A stretch of 64,000 bases of DNA from Mucilaginibacter sp. (GCF_028288185.1 NZ_JAQBOF010000024.1:1-64000); one strand, 5' to 3'. Counted from the first letter of the stretch, positions 44,331 through 53,936 are shown. Translations and numbers: made by a program. Notes: generated by a model not told the origin, from the sequence alone.

Positions 44331-45260
44331 ATGAAAATAAAAGGAATAGTTGCGGCTACATTTTCGGCTTATAAGGCGGATGGCTCATTAAATATAGAAC
44401 TTATACCTACATTAGTAGATAAGCTGGTAGCCGATGGCCTTACCGGTGTTTACATTTGCGGCACCAACGGTGAAGGCCCAAACCTGACTATTGAAGAACG
44501 CATGACTGTTGCCGAGGCCTATATTAAAGCCGCTAACAAACGGCTGTTAGTATTGGTGCATGTTGGCCATACATCTATCCACGAAAGTAAAAAACTGGCA
44601 GCACATGCCGCACAACTAGGTGCCGATGCCATATCATCAATAGCGGCGTTTTACTTTAAACCAAGTACTGTACAAAACCTGGTTGATTGCATGGCCGAGA
44701 TTGCATCGGGCGCGCCGAACCTGCCTTTTTACTATTATCACATGCCAACTTTAACCGGTGTGGGTATGGATATGGTTGACTTTTTAAAATTAGGCGAAGA
44801 GAAGATACCTAACCTTGCCGGTATTAAATATACCGCTTCAACCCTGCATGAGTACCAGGCCTGCCTAGGTTATAAAAATGGAAAATTTGATGTACTATCG
44901 GGCTATGACGAAATGTTGTTGCCCGCCTTGGCAGTAGGCGCAGAAGGTGCTATTGGTAGTACCTATACATTTGCTGCCCCGGTTTACCTGCGTATTATTG
45001 AACTATTTCGCGCCTGTAAGATCGAAGAGGCACGTGCATTGCAGGCAAAGGTGATCGACTTTATAAGGGCCATTATTAAGCATCCATCAATTGCCGCGCA
45101 ACGTGCCATTGTGAAGATGTTAGGTATTGATCTGGGTAACCCGAGATTGCCGTTAGTCGGCTTATCAGATACCGCATATAACGAGCTAAAAGCCGACCTG
45201 GAAGAAATAGGATTTTTTGATTTATTGAAAATGTACTCGGCGGTTAAGCAGATGGCTTAA
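44331..45260 (+). CDS. nanA: N-acetylneuraminate lyase-like aldolase
   Basis: The protein has 309 residues of the DHDPS/NanA superfamily. Sialate-lyase marks are present: PFYYYHMPTLTGV with the catalytic tyrosine (Tyr136), NLAGIKYTAS with the Schiff-base Lys166, and YICGTNGEGPNLTIEER as the carboxylate loop. It would cleave N-acetylneuraminate to ManNAc and pyruvate in the cytoplasm. No ManNAc epimerase, kinase or NagA/NagB gene lies in the window, so later steps must be encoded elsewhere. It ends the operon at a convergent hairpin. Confidence 0.85.
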   Translation: MKIKGIVAATFSAYKADGSLNIELIPTLVDKLVADGLTGVYICGTNGEGPNLTIEERMTVAEAYIKAANKRLLVLVHVGHTSIHESKKLAAHAAQLGADAISSIAAFYFKPSTVQNLVDCMAEIASGAPNLPFYYYHMPTLTGVGMDMVDFLKLGEEKIPNLAGIKYTASTLHEYQACLGYKNGKFDVLSGYDEMLLPALAVGAEGAIGSTYTFAAPVYLRIIELFRACKIEEARALQAKVIDFIRAIIKHPSIAAQRAIVKMLGIDLGNPRLPLVGLSDTAYNELKADLEEIGFFDLLKMYSAVKQMA

Positions 45261-45265
45261 TAAAT

Positions 45266-45302
45266 TATGCAGTGTAAAGGTAATGTCCTCTTACACTGCA
45301 TA
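45266..45302. terminator. Convergent terminator hairpin between nanA and the sugar kinase
   Basis: TATGCAGTGTAA (45266-45277) and TTACACTGCATA (45291-45302) are perfect 12-nt complementary arms around 13 nt. The right arm is itself the end of the kinase gene (codons Tyr-Ala-Val-stop on the minus strand), so the terminator overlaps the coding sequence. Confidence 0.7.
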
Positions 45303-46583
45303 GTTTGATCCTGAATAATATTTAAGATTGATCAGGTCGTGTGGTATGGGTTTGGTGTTCCAGCAATTATGTATAGCCAATGCCGTACCCATAGCCGTTG
45401 CCTGCGCCATTGATGCGGCATAAACCTCTAACTGCGGGAAAGCCGCTGCCAGTAAATGCATAAACACCGAGTTTTTGCTAAACCCGCCGTCCACAAAAAT
45501 GCGTTTTACGGGCGTATCTTTTAATACATAACCGGTAGATATCTTTTGCTTGTCTATCAGGTCATGCATTAACTTATAATAGGCAACTACATCCGGTTCA
45601 GACACATTGATATCATAAGGTATATTGCGGTATTTGATTACATCATGCCCAAATTCTTCTGCAATTTGTTTGATGCCCTGGTCATACTCATGCCCGCTAA
45701 AAAGACGGGATGCTTTTACGGGTTTACCTTTGTATTGAATATAGTTTAAACAATCATTAGCCAACTCTTCAGGTGTTAACGGCGATTGGTTAAAAGGATT
45801 TAAACTGATTGACCACGTACCGGTTGAAAGTAAAATAAAAGGTTCATGAAAACTCGCAAGGTACGGGATCAATGCTGCCGAGCTATCATGAAGACCAATG
45901 CCGGCTTGATACCAACGTCCATTAAAATACGATGGAATTCTTTCATCAGCCGGGGCAATTGGCGCCAGAATTTTATCAAGACCTTCTTGCTTTACCCAAT
46001 CGTGGTAATCATTTTTCTCAAAATCCCACAGCGCGGTATGACAGCCAATACTGGTCATATCAGAGAAAGTTTTTCCCGTTAGCAAATAGCTCAGATACTG
46101 AGGTAAGTGCAAACCATATTCAATGCGCTTAAACAGCTCAGGTTTTTGATATTTGATGCGATACAATTGCAGGCCCGAATTCAAACTTTCCAAAGCCGGC
46201 GAAGCCGTTTTGAAAGCAATATCGGCCTCGTCGCCATAGGTATCATAAAATTTCTTTTTGATATCCTCCGGGTAGGGTTTCAGGTAATTGTACAGCGGCA
46301 CTACCGTGTTACCGTCCTTGTCCAGATAGACAAAGCTGGCGCCGTAAGCCGAAAAGTTAACCGCCTTTACTTCAAATTGCTCCAGGCGGCTAACTTCATT
46401 CAATGCATCGAATACCGATTTTTTAAGCGTGTCCAGATTTTCGCAGGCAAAGCCGTCCTCATCAACTATCTCATTAAACCTGGCCGAGCGTTCAAAAACA
46501 ATGTTATAGCTCTCATCAAAAAGAAAGAGCTTTTTATTCGTTTTGCCCACATCAAAAACCGCTATAACTGGTGTAGGTTGCAT
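45291..46583 (-). CDS. rhaB: FGGY-family sugar kinase of the rhamnose operon (L-rhamnulokinase)
   Basis: The protein has 430 residues, somewhat shorter than E. coli RhaB. The N-terminal ATP/phosphate loop is IAVFDVGKTNKKLFLFDE. The second nucleotide-binding segment is FILLSTGTWSISLNPF and the C-terminal one is RIFVDGGFSKNSVFMHLL. It phosphorylates L-rhamnulose (or, in relatives, L-fuculose) in the cytoplasm. It lies 1 bp after the isomerase gene. Its final codons form one arm of the terminator hairpin. Confidence 0.88.
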   Translation of the reverse strand: MQPTPVIAVFDVGKTNKKLFLFDESYNIVFERSARFNEIVDEDGFACENLDTLKKSVFDALNEVSRLEQFEVKAVNFSAYGASFVYLDKDGNTVVPLYNYLKPYPEDIKKKFYDTYGDEADIAFKTASPALESLNSGLQLYRIKYQKPELFKRIEYGLHLPQYLSYLLTGKTFSDMTSIGCHTALWDFEKNDYHDWVKQEGLDKILAPIAPADERIPSYFNGRWYQAGIGLHDSSAALIPYLASFHEPFILLSTGTWSISLNPFNQSPLTPEELANDCLNYIQYKGKPVKASRLFSGHEYDQGIKQIAEEFGHDVIKYRNIPYDINVSEPDVVAYYKLMHDLIDKQKISTGYVLKDTPVKRIFVDGGFSKNSVFMHLLAAAFPQLEVYAASMAQATAMGTALAIHNCWNTKPIPHDLINLKYYSGSNYAV

Positions 46584-46584
46584 G

Positions 46585-47853
46585 CTATAAACCAGTTGCT
46601 ACGGTTTTTGCGCCACGTTGTTTAATTAAGCTGTCGCGCACTGCCCCACTACGGTATAACCCTATCGGATCTAAAGCGCCGCCAGAACGTAAACGAGCCT
46701 CGGCAATTAACGAGCGTACATCGGTACGGTAAGCAGCCTGTAAGATCTCTTGAGCTTTGGCAACATCATTGTTTTGCTGTGCGTCAACCAATGCTTTGGT
46801 ATCAACCAATAATGCTTGCGCGTAGGCAATTTTTATGGCTTCTACAGATTGTATCAAATCCTCGATCGGATCTTTTACGTTATGTGATGCGTCTATCATC
46901 CAACCAATACCAGTAGCATGATTTAATCCACGAGCATCCATGCCTTCAACCAGTTCATTAAATATCAGGAACAATTGGTATGGATTAATGCTGCCTACGG
47001 TAAGGTCATCATCGCCATATTTTGAATCATTAAAATGGAAACCGGCCAGCTTTTGCTCCATCAGCAATAAAGAAACTATTTGCTCTATATTGGTATTGGG
47101 CAGGTGGTGACCAAGGTCGACCAGCGTCAATGCTTTTTTTCCCAGTTTTGAGGCTAATAGGTGAGATTGTCCCCAGTCACCAATAGTGGTCGAGTAGAAG
47201 TTAGGCTCGAATGGTTTATACTCTATCCATACTTTCCAATCATCAGGCAGGGCAGCATAAATTTGCTGAAGGCTATCTAAAGTATTCTGGAACGCTTTAC
47301 GAAAATTTAGTTGCCCCGGAAAGTTTGACCCATCAGACAACCAAACCGACAAAGCGTTTGAGCCCAACTCTACACCGTATTTAATTACTTCGATATTGTG
47401 TGCAATGGCCTGGTCGCGTACCGCTTTATCTGTATGATGTAATGAGCCAAATTTATAGCTCAGTTTAGCATCTTTCTGATCCTGGAAAGTGTTAGAATTT
47501 ACCGCGTCAAAATGCAAACCGTATTGCGCGGCATGAGCTTTTATAGCCGTAGCATTTTCAGGGATATCCCAGGGGATGTGTAACGATATAGAATTGCTTG
47601 AGCGATTAAGCGCATGGATCATACCCACGTCACTTATCTTTTCCTCCAGATTACGAGGCTCACCACCGCCTGAGAAACGGCCAAATCGTGTACCGCCGGT
47701 ACCTAAAGCCCAGCTTGGTATGGCAATGTTAAATGCCTGCAGTTTTTGCAGTACCTCATCCAGTTTAGTAACATCCTCGGCAACAAAATTAAATTTGCGC
47801 TGGTGGTCTTTTATATGCTGATGATTAAATTCATCAATTTTTTGCTGTTCCAT
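46585..47853 (-). CDS. rhaI: L-rhamnose isomerase, RhaI (Pseudomonas stutzeri) type
   Basis: The protein has 422 residues. This metal-dependent TIM-barrel isomerase is unlike E. coli RhaA. Typical segments are PSWALGTGGTRFGRFSGGGE near the N-terminus, WIEYKPFEPNFYSTTIGDWG and LVDLGHHLPNTNIEQIV with metal ligands, and FHFNDSKYGDDDLTVGSINP. It converts L-rhamnose to L-rhamnulose. It lies between the aldolase fusion (6 bp away) and the kinase (1 bp away), in pathway order. Confidence 0.92.
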   Translation of the reverse strand: MEQQKIDEFNHQHIKDHQRKFNFVAEDVTKLDEVLQKLQAFNIAIPSWALGTGGTRFGRFSGGGEPRNLEEKISDVGMIHALNRSSNSISLHIPWDIPENATAIKAHAAQYGLHFDAVNSNTFQDQKDAKLSYKFGSLHHTDKAVRDQAIAHNIEVIKYGVELGSNALSVWLSDGSNFPGQLNFRKAFQNTLDSLQQIYAALPDDWKVWIEYKPFEPNFYSTTIGDWGQSHLLASKLGKKALTLVDLGHHLPNTNIEQIVSLLLMEQKLAGFHFNDSKYGDDDLTVGSINPYQLFLIFNELVEGMDARGLNHATGIGWMIDASHNVKDPIEDLIQSVEAIKIAYAQALLVDTKALVDAQQNNDVAKAQEILQAAYRTDVRSLIAEARLRSGGALDPIGLYRSGAVRDSLIKQRGAKTVATGL

Positions 47854-47859
47854 AGTATA

Positions 47860-49980
47860 TTATCTTACAAATGCAGCGGCAACACCGCCATCAACATTTA
47901 AAACATTCCCGGTTGATTTACCTAATAGCCCACCCGCAAAAGCAAAGCAAGCGTTGGCAATATCAACAGGTAAAATCACTTCATTTAATAAGGTGCGTTT
48001 GGCATAGTATGCAGGCAATTCAGCAACGGTTATGCCATAAGCCTTGGCGCGGCCTTCGGCCCAACCACCGGCCCATATATTACTGTCGCTAATTACCGCG
48101 TCAGGATTAACCACATTAACCCTAATCTTATCGCCGCCTAATTCTGCCGCATTTAGCCTGCTTAGGTGTAATTGAGCCGCTTTGGCGCTGCCATAACCGG
48201 CATTATTTGGCCCACTTACTAAAGCATTTTTACTTACGATATTAATAATGTCGCCGCCAATATCCTGTTTCTGCATAACAGCAGTAGCAGCCTGTGTTAC
48301 CAGGAATTGTCCTTTCACTAATACATCATATATCAGGTCCCAGTCCTGTTCGGTATGATCGCCAATGGTTTTAGAGATAGATAAGCCGGCGTTGTTTACG
48401 ATCAGGTCTATCCCGCCGAAAGCTAATATAGCCTGAGCTACGGCATCGGCAATTTGGTCTGCCTTGGTAACATTAAGTATCGCTGTAGTATAAGCGTCTT
48501 TGCCAAATAGTTTTTTAAACTCTTCGCCGGCACCTTCCAAACGTTCGGCATTCATATCATTTAGTACTACAACTGCACCTTCTTCGGCAAATTTTTTGGC
48601 GATAGCTTTACCTATACCACCCGCGCTGCCGGTAACCAAGGCCACGCGGCCCGATAAAGCTTTTGGCTTAGGCATACGTTGCAGCTTGGCCTCTTCTAGT
48701 AACCAGTATTCTATATTAAATGCCTCTTGTCTTGGTAAGGAGGTATAATCAGAAATAGCCTCCGCGCCCTTCATTACGTTGATGGCGTTGGTGTAAAACT
48801 CGGCAGCAACTCGTGCTGTTTGTTTGTCTTTAGCAAAAGTGAACATACCCACGCCCGGATATAAAATAACAACCGGGTTAGCATCGCGGATAGCAGGGCT
48901 GTTTGCATGCTTGCAGGTTTCATAATACTCGGTGTACATGGCGCGGTAAGCATCAAACGCAGGAGCAAGGCGTGTTTTAAGCGCTTTTACATCACTCAGA
49001 TCCTCGTCTTTTCCAAGTTCCAATACTAACGGACTAATCTTAGTTCTTAAAAAGTGATCCGGGCAGCTGGTGCCAAGTGGAGCTAATCTGTCTAAATCGT
49101 TTGAGTTGATAAACTCTAACACACGCGCATCATCCGTAAAATGACCGATCATATTTTGTTTTGACGAGCAGAACCCGCGTAATATTGGCGCTAAAGCAAC
49201 CGCTTGTTTTTTGCGACCGGCTTCGTCCAGGCTTTGTATTTTGGCACCGCCAAAAACTGGTCCTTTTTTGCCATAGTTTTGCTCCAGGTATTCGGCGCAT
49301 TGTTCTATTACTTCAAGGGTATTGATATAGCTTTCATAAGCGGTATCGCCCCAGGTAAATAACCCGTGCGAGCCTAACATGATACCACGAATACCCGGAT
49401 TAGCATCTAAACAGGCCTTTAATTGCAGGCCCAGTTCAAAGCCCGGTTTCTGCCATTCAACCCAACCTATTTTTCCTTTAAAAAGATCGGCGGTAATTTG
49501 CTTGCCATCTTTTGCTGCCGCTATGGCGATTGCCGCATCAGGATGCAGGTGGTCAATATGTTTAAAGGGTAAAAATCCATGTAGCGGGGTATCTATAGAT
49601 GGCGCTTTCGAAGCCAGGTCATAAATGGTATGGTTAAACAACTCTACCATTTCATCCTCATGCTCCAACCCTCGGTAAACGTTTTTAAGGCTGCGTAATT
49701 TATCTACATATAAAGCCGCTAGCCCGCTTTTTTTCAACGTTCCAATGTCACCACCCGAGCCTTTGATCCACATTACCTCTACCGACTCTCCGGTCAATGG
49801 ATCTTTCGCCATTGCTTTGCAGGAAGTATTACCGCCGCCGTAGTTGGTTAACCGCAAATCGGCGCCTAAAAGGTTTGAACGATATATGAGCAAAGCCACT
49901 TCATCACCGGCAAGCTTTGCAGCTTCCGCATCGTCCCATAAATAGCTTACATGCTTAAAAATTGTTTCTTTGATAGACAT
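47860..49980 (-). CDS. Bifunctional rhamnulose-1-phosphate aldolase / short-chain dehydrogenase
   Basis: The protein has 706 residues and two domains. Residues 1-420 are a class II aldolase/adducin domain (LRLTNYGGGNTSCKAMAKDP, zinc ligands in IDTPLHGFLPFKHIDHLHPD and IMLGSHGLFTWGD). Residues about 440-706 are a short-chain dehydrogenase with GRVALVTGSAGGIGKAIAKK and the active-site tyrosine and lysine in GPNNAGYGSAKAA. The fusion (called RhaEW in some bacteria) splits rhamnulose-1-phosphate to DHAP and L-lactaldehyde and then oxidises the lactaldehyde to lactate. It is cytoplasmic. Confidence 0.92.
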   Translation of the reverse strand: MSIKETIFKHVSYLWDDAEAAKLAGDEVALLIYRSNLLGADLRLTNYGGGNTSCKAMAKDPLTGESVEVMWIKGSGGDIGTLKKSGLAALYVDKLRSLKNVYRGLEHEDEMVELFNHTIYDLASKAPSIDTPLHGFLPFKHIDHLHPDAAIAIAAAKDGKQITADLFKGKIGWVEWQKPGFELGLQLKACLDANPGIRGIMLGSHGLFTWGDTAYESYINTLEVIEQCAEYLEQNYGKKGPVFGGAKIQSLDEAGRKKQAVALAPILRGFCSSKQNMIGHFTDDARVLEFINSNDLDRLAPLGTSCPDHFLRTKISPLVLELGKDEDLSDVKALKTRLAPAFDAYRAMYTEYYETCKHANSPAIRDANPVVILYPGVGMFTFAKDKQTARVAAEFYTNAINVMKGAEAISDYTSLPRQEAFNIEYWLLEEAKLQRMPKPKALSGRVALVTGSAGGIGKAIAKKFAEEGAVVVLNDMNAERLEGAGEEFKKLFGKDAYTTAILNVTKADQIADAVAQAILAFGGIDLIVNNAGLSISKTIGDHTEQDWDLIYDVLVKGQFLVTQAATAVMQKQDIGGDIINIVSKNALVSGPNNAGYGSAKAAQLHLSRLNAAELGGDKIRVNVVNPDAVISDSNIWAGGWAEGRAKAYGITVAELPAYYAKRTLLNEVILPVDIANACFAFAGGLLGKSTGNVLNVDGGVAAAFVR

Positions 49981-50008
49981 TATTTACTCGTTTTGTGTTG
50001 ATCGTTTA

Positions 50009-51136
50009 TTATTTAATTGCTTTAATTGCTGCTGTTTTTGGTGCTTCTTTATCCTTTAAATTATTGCCATAGCCTACCAAAACAACCGATAGTATAATGG
50101 TTACAATACCGATGATAAGGGTTGTAAATGCCTTATTGCTTACGGTTTTCCACTCTTTTAACACAATACCCCACATGTTAGCTACCAATATAATAAAGGC
50201 CATGTGTAGTATCCATGAGCTGGCACCGTTGCCTAATTTACTTTCGCCCATGCCATAAAAGAAGAATTGTAAGAACCAGGTTGTTCCGGCTAAAGCCGAG
50301 AAGATATAATTTTTCAATAACGGCGTTTTACTATCAGTATAATTACCAAATGTTTTGTTGCGGGCATTTAATATCATGCACCATATAAAGTTGGTGGTTA
50401 AACCTCCCCAAAGTATCACTATATAAGTAACGTTGTTTTTGTACAAGAAATTGGCGCTGTCTGTAATATGGTTAGCTTCTCTCCAGGCTGCGTTAGCTGC
50501 GTTTGCCATATCTGCCCCGGCATCAATACCGAAAGCGAAGCAAGCGCTTAATACACCCGATACAATGGCTACAAAAATACCCATACCAAAGCGATAGTCT
50601 TTATTTTCGTTAGCTACCGCGCCTTTTTTATTCAGGTCACGCTCTTTTAAAGTACCTGCACGGCCGCAAATAATAATGCCGAGAACGCACACCGCTATAC
50701 CTATCAGCACAATCTGCCCCCAATGACTTGAAGCCAACATGCCAATGCTATCCTTACCCATTTTTGGGGCAAACTCATAGTAAATTGCCGGAACTAACGC
50801 GCCAAATACCGAACATAAACCCAATATAATGGTACTGCCTAATGATACACCTAAGTAGCGCACACCTAAACCATAAGTTAAGCCGCCTATCCCCCACAAT
50901 AAACCAAAGAAATAAGTTAAACCAAGGATGCCGCCATTGGTAGCCTTAATGATCTCCATAAAATGCGGAACGGTTAAATAAGCCGCCAGCGGCGGTACGA
51001 TCAGCCACGAGAAGATCCCGCCAACTATCCAGAAACTTTCCCAGGCCCAGCCTTTAACTTTTTTGTAAGGGATATAAAAACTACCCGAGGCAAAGCCGCC
51101 GATAAAGTGAAAAATTACACCGAAAATTACTTCCAT
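50009..51136 (-). CDS. rhaT: L-rhamnose/proton symporter
   Basis: The protein has 375 residues and about ten membrane helices. It has the RhaT look: FGVIFHFIGGFASGSFYIPY and KVKGWAWESFWIVGGIFSWL at the N-terminus, with GLLWGIGGLTYGLGVRYLGV later. It imports L-rhamnose with protons. It begins 9 bp after the rhamnosidase gene on the same transcript and precedes the aldolase fusion by 28 bp. A short Lys/Ala-rich cytoplasmic tail ends the chain. Confidence 0.93.
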   Translation of the reverse strand: MEVIFGVIFHFIGGFASGSFYIPYKKVKGWAWESFWIVGGIFSWLIVPPLAAYLTVPHFMEIIKATNGGILGLTYFFGLLWGIGGLTYGLGVRYLGVSLGSTIILGLCSVFGALVPAIYYEFAPKMGKDSIGMLASSHWGQIVLIGIAVCVLGIIICGRAGTLKERDLNKKGAVANENKDYRFGMGIFVAIVSGVLSACFAFGIDAGADMANAANAAWREANHITDSANFLYKNNVTYIVILWGGLTTNFIWCMILNARNKTFGNYTDSKTPLLKNYIFSALAGTTWFLQFFFYGMGESKLGNGASSWILHMAFIILVANMWGIVLKEWKTVSNKAFTTLIIGIVTIILSVVLVGYGNNLKDKEAPKTAAIKAIK

Positions 51137-51145
51137 ATTTTTAAA

Positions 51146-53848
51146 TTATTGCATTAATGTGCTAAAATGATAATTGCCCGAACCAACGTTTACCGCGGTA
51201 TAACCCGCTATTTGATCGGCTGCTTTTGTAACCGGTTTTCCGTTTTCGGTAACCGCGTTATCGCCTTTTGTTGGTACGTAAACAGTAGCGGTGGTATTTG
51301 CCGGGATAGTTACATCCAGCGTTAAGTTACTGCCTTCAATTTTCCAATGTGACCTTGCTTTGCCGTAAGGTGTTTCATAATCTGCGGCTACGGTTGTTAA
51401 ATTACCGCCAATGGTTGGCTTAATGATGATGCCTTTATAACCTACCTGGTCGGTCTTGGTGTCAAGGCCCGCAACCGTACGATACATCCAGTCGCCAATA
51501 GCGCCGTAGGCATAGTGGTTGTACGAGTTCATGGAAGGTACTTCAAGCGTACCGTCTGGATGTATGCCATTCCATCTTTCCCAAATGGTAGTAGCGCCCA
51601 TTTTAATAGGGTATAACCATGATGGATAGTTTGGCTGTAGTAACAATGTAAACGCAACATCGGCATGCCCAAAACGACTAAGCGCGCTGCACAAATATGG
51701 CGTACCCAAAAAGCCGGTGGTTAAGTGGTTGCCGTAACGCCTAACGTTGTCTGCCAATCTTTGCGCCGCTTGCGCCCTTAAGTTCTCCGGCAGCATATCA
51801 AACTGCAGCGCCAAAACGTAAGCTGTTTGGGTATCAGATGATATCAGTCCGTTTGGTGTAACATACTCTTTAATATAAGCAGTTTTAACATCGGCAAGTA
51901 GTTTGGTGTAAGTCGCCTCATCATCGGTTTTACCTAAAACCTTAGCGGCATTTATCAGCAATTGGGTCGAATAAGCATAAAAGCATTGCGCTATTAAATA
52001 TTTACTGGTGATGGCCGCGGTGCCATCGTTATCATCATTACGGGTGTAAAACAACCAGTCGCCAAAGTGGCCGCCGGTGTTCCAAAGATTATTATGACTT
52101 CTGCCTTTCATACAATCAACCCATGCTTTCATGCTGCTGTACTGATTGGCCAATATCTCTTTATCGCCATAAGCCAAATACATATTCCACGGAACAATAG
52201 TTGCCACGTCTGACCAGCCCGCGCTGCCGCCACCGCCTGATGGTTTGCCGTTGTCAAAAGCATCCGGAATAACATGTGGCACGCTGCCATCGGCAAATTG
52301 ATCTAAAGCAACATCTTTTAACCATTTGGCAAAAAAGTTATGTGCGTTCATGTTATAAGTAGCAGTGCGCGAAAACACCTGCGCATCGCCTGTCCAACCT
52401 AAACGCTCGTCACGCTGCGGGCAATCGGTAGGGATATCAATAAAGTTCCCGCGTTGGCCCCATTCTATATTATGTTGTAATTGGTTGATCAATGGGTTTG
52501 AACAGCTAAATGTACCGGTAACCGGCATGTCCGAATAAACAGCTGTAGCCGTAAAATCCTCCGGTTTAATCTCGCCGGGATATCCTTCTATCCGAATATA
52601 TCTAAATCCCTGCCAGGTAAACTGAGGCTCGAAAGTTTCTTCGGCACCACCTTTTAATATAAAGGTGTTTTGGCACTTGGCATCACGTAAGTTGTCCGTA
52701 TAGAAATTGCCCACTTTGTCCATTACCTCTGCGTGCGATATCACGATTTTATCGCCGGCGTTACCTTTAACCTTAAATTTCACCCAGCCAACCAGGTTCT
52801 GTCCAAAATCAATAACCTTTTCGCCTTTTGGCGTGGTGAATATTTTAATTGACTTAAACACTTCATGCTTTTTAACAGGCTCGTTAACGGTAGCTATCAA
52901 CATGTTTTTAGGATAGCTCTGTACCGCTACGGCAGCCCAGTTTTTATCATCAAATCCAGCTGTCGACCAACCTTTTTGCTCTTTCCGGGCATCGATAACA
53001 GAACCATTATAGATTTCTGCCGAACGCACTTCGCCGGTAGAAGTTTTCCAGGTATTGTCTGAGCCAATAACTGCCGTGGTGCCATCGGTAAAGGTTATGT
53101 TTAGTTGAAATAGCAACGCAATGTCTTTGCCATATATTTCGTGCCTGGTACCAATACCATAAATACCACGATACCAACCGCTTCCCAATGCTGCGCCTAC
53201 AGCGTTAGCACCTGGTTTTAACAGATTAGTAACATCATAAGCCTGGTATTGCAGGCGTTTATTATAGCTGGTATAGCCGGGTGTAAGATAATCTGTACCA
53301 ACACGTTGGCCATTTATATGCGCTTCGTATAAACCATGGGCTGTAATATAGGCTGTTGCAGATTTGATCTTTTTTGCGACAGTAAATCCTTTTCTAAAAA
53401 GAGGACTTGGCCGCGATGCTTCTTCGGGTGCGCTTTGTGTTATCCATTGCCCTTTCCAATCAGCTTCAGTTAATAGGCCCATTTGGAAAGAAGCCGTACT
53501 CCAACCGGAAGCCTTGCCTTTGTTATCCCAAACCCTAACCTGCCAGGTGTATTTTTGACCGGATTGTAATGGGCTGCCTTTATAAGTAATGTACATAGAT
53601 TGATCGCCGGCTATTTTGCCGGGATTCCAAACCGAGCCCTTGCCTGCTTCTAATACCTTGATCTCGTAAGCGGTTTGCATTACGTCACGTGCGGTACCGG
53701 CATCTAACTGCCAGCTAAAGCGGGGAGACGGGGCATCAATACTATTAGGGTTTGGCAGATTCTCTGTCATTAAACGTTGAACCTTGACTTGCGCCATTGA
53801 TATTTGCACGGCAAGTATGCCAATAAATAAAAAGAAAACTTTTCTCAT
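51146..53848 (-). CDS. Secreted alpha-L-rhamnosidase, GH78
   Basis: The protein has 900 residues. A signal peptide (MRKVFFLFIGILAVQISMAQ) is followed by a fibronectin-like domain (PRFSWQLDAGTARDVMQTAY), the rhamnosidase N-domain (SATAYITAHGLYEAHINGQR, then VGTDYLTPGYTSYNKRLQYQ) and a second beta domain. The (alpha/alpha)6 catalytic barrel begins near residue 470 with DIPTDCPQRDERLGWTGDAQ, which carries the catalytic acids. IWERWNGIHPDGTLE follows later. A C-terminal beta domain closes it. It frees L-rhamnose for RhaT and heads the rhamnose operon. Confidence 0.95.
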   Translation of the reverse strand: MRKVFFLFIGILAVQISMAQVKVQRLMTENLPNPNSIDAPSPRFSWQLDAGTARDVMQTAYEIKVLEAGKGSVWNPGKIAGDQSMYITYKGSPLQSGQKYTWQVRVWDNKGKASGWSTASFQMGLLTEADWKGQWITQSAPEEASRPSPLFRKGFTVAKKIKSATAYITAHGLYEAHINGQRVGTDYLTPGYTSYNKRLQYQAYDVTNLLKPGANAVGAALGSGWYRGIYGIGTRHEIYGKDIALLFQLNITFTDGTTAVIGSDNTWKTSTGEVRSAEIYNGSVIDARKEQKGWSTAGFDDKNWAAVAVQSYPKNMLIATVNEPVKKHEVFKSIKIFTTPKGEKVIDFGQNLVGWVKFKVKGNAGDKIVISHAEVMDKVGNFYTDNLRDAKCQNTFILKGGAEETFEPQFTWQGFRYIRIEGYPGEIKPEDFTATAVYSDMPVTGTFSCSNPLINQLQHNIEWGQRGNFIDIPTDCPQRDERLGWTGDAQVFSRTATYNMNAHNFFAKWLKDVALDQFADGSVPHVIPDAFDNGKPSGGGGSAGWSDVATIVPWNMYLAYGDKEILANQYSSMKAWVDCMKGRSHNNLWNTGGHFGDWLFYTRNDDNDGTAAITSKYLIAQCFYAYSTQLLINAAKVLGKTDDEATYTKLLADVKTAYIKEYVTPNGLISSDTQTAYVLALQFDMLPENLRAQAAQRLADNVRRYGNHLTTGFLGTPYLCSALSRFGHADVAFTLLLQPNYPSWLYPIKMGATTIWERWNGIHPDGTLEVPSMNSYNHYAYGAIGDWMYRTVAGLDTKTDQVGYKGIIIKPTIGGNLTTVAADYETPYGKARSHWKIEGSNLTLDVTIPANTTATVYVPTKGDNAVTENGKPVTKAADQIAGYTAVNVGSGNYHFSTLMQ

Positions 53849-53869
53849 TGTTATTTAAAAAAGGATGTA

Positions 53870-53912
53870 TAATTGGTTAAGGCAAGTTAACAAAAATGAT
53901 TTTGGTTAACCA
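53870..53912. promoter_or_regulatory. Divergent rhamnose control region with TTAAC palindromes
   Basis: The 88 bp between the rhamnosidase and the GntR/LacI-fold regulator contain the perfect palindrome TGGTTAACCA (53903-53912) and, 22 bp away, GGTTAAGGCAAGTTAAC (an imperfect copy of the same half-sites). On the minus strand TTTG, 19 bp, then TATACATC could be a promoter for the rhamnose operon. The regulator probably binds here. Confidence 0.5.
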
Positions 53913-53936
53913 TCACCTACTGTCCTATTATTTAAG

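Noticed and set aside
46107..46625. A 172-codon open frame opposite the kinase and isomerase genes
   Set aside because: It runs antisense through conserved kinase sequence and has no protein-like family pattern.
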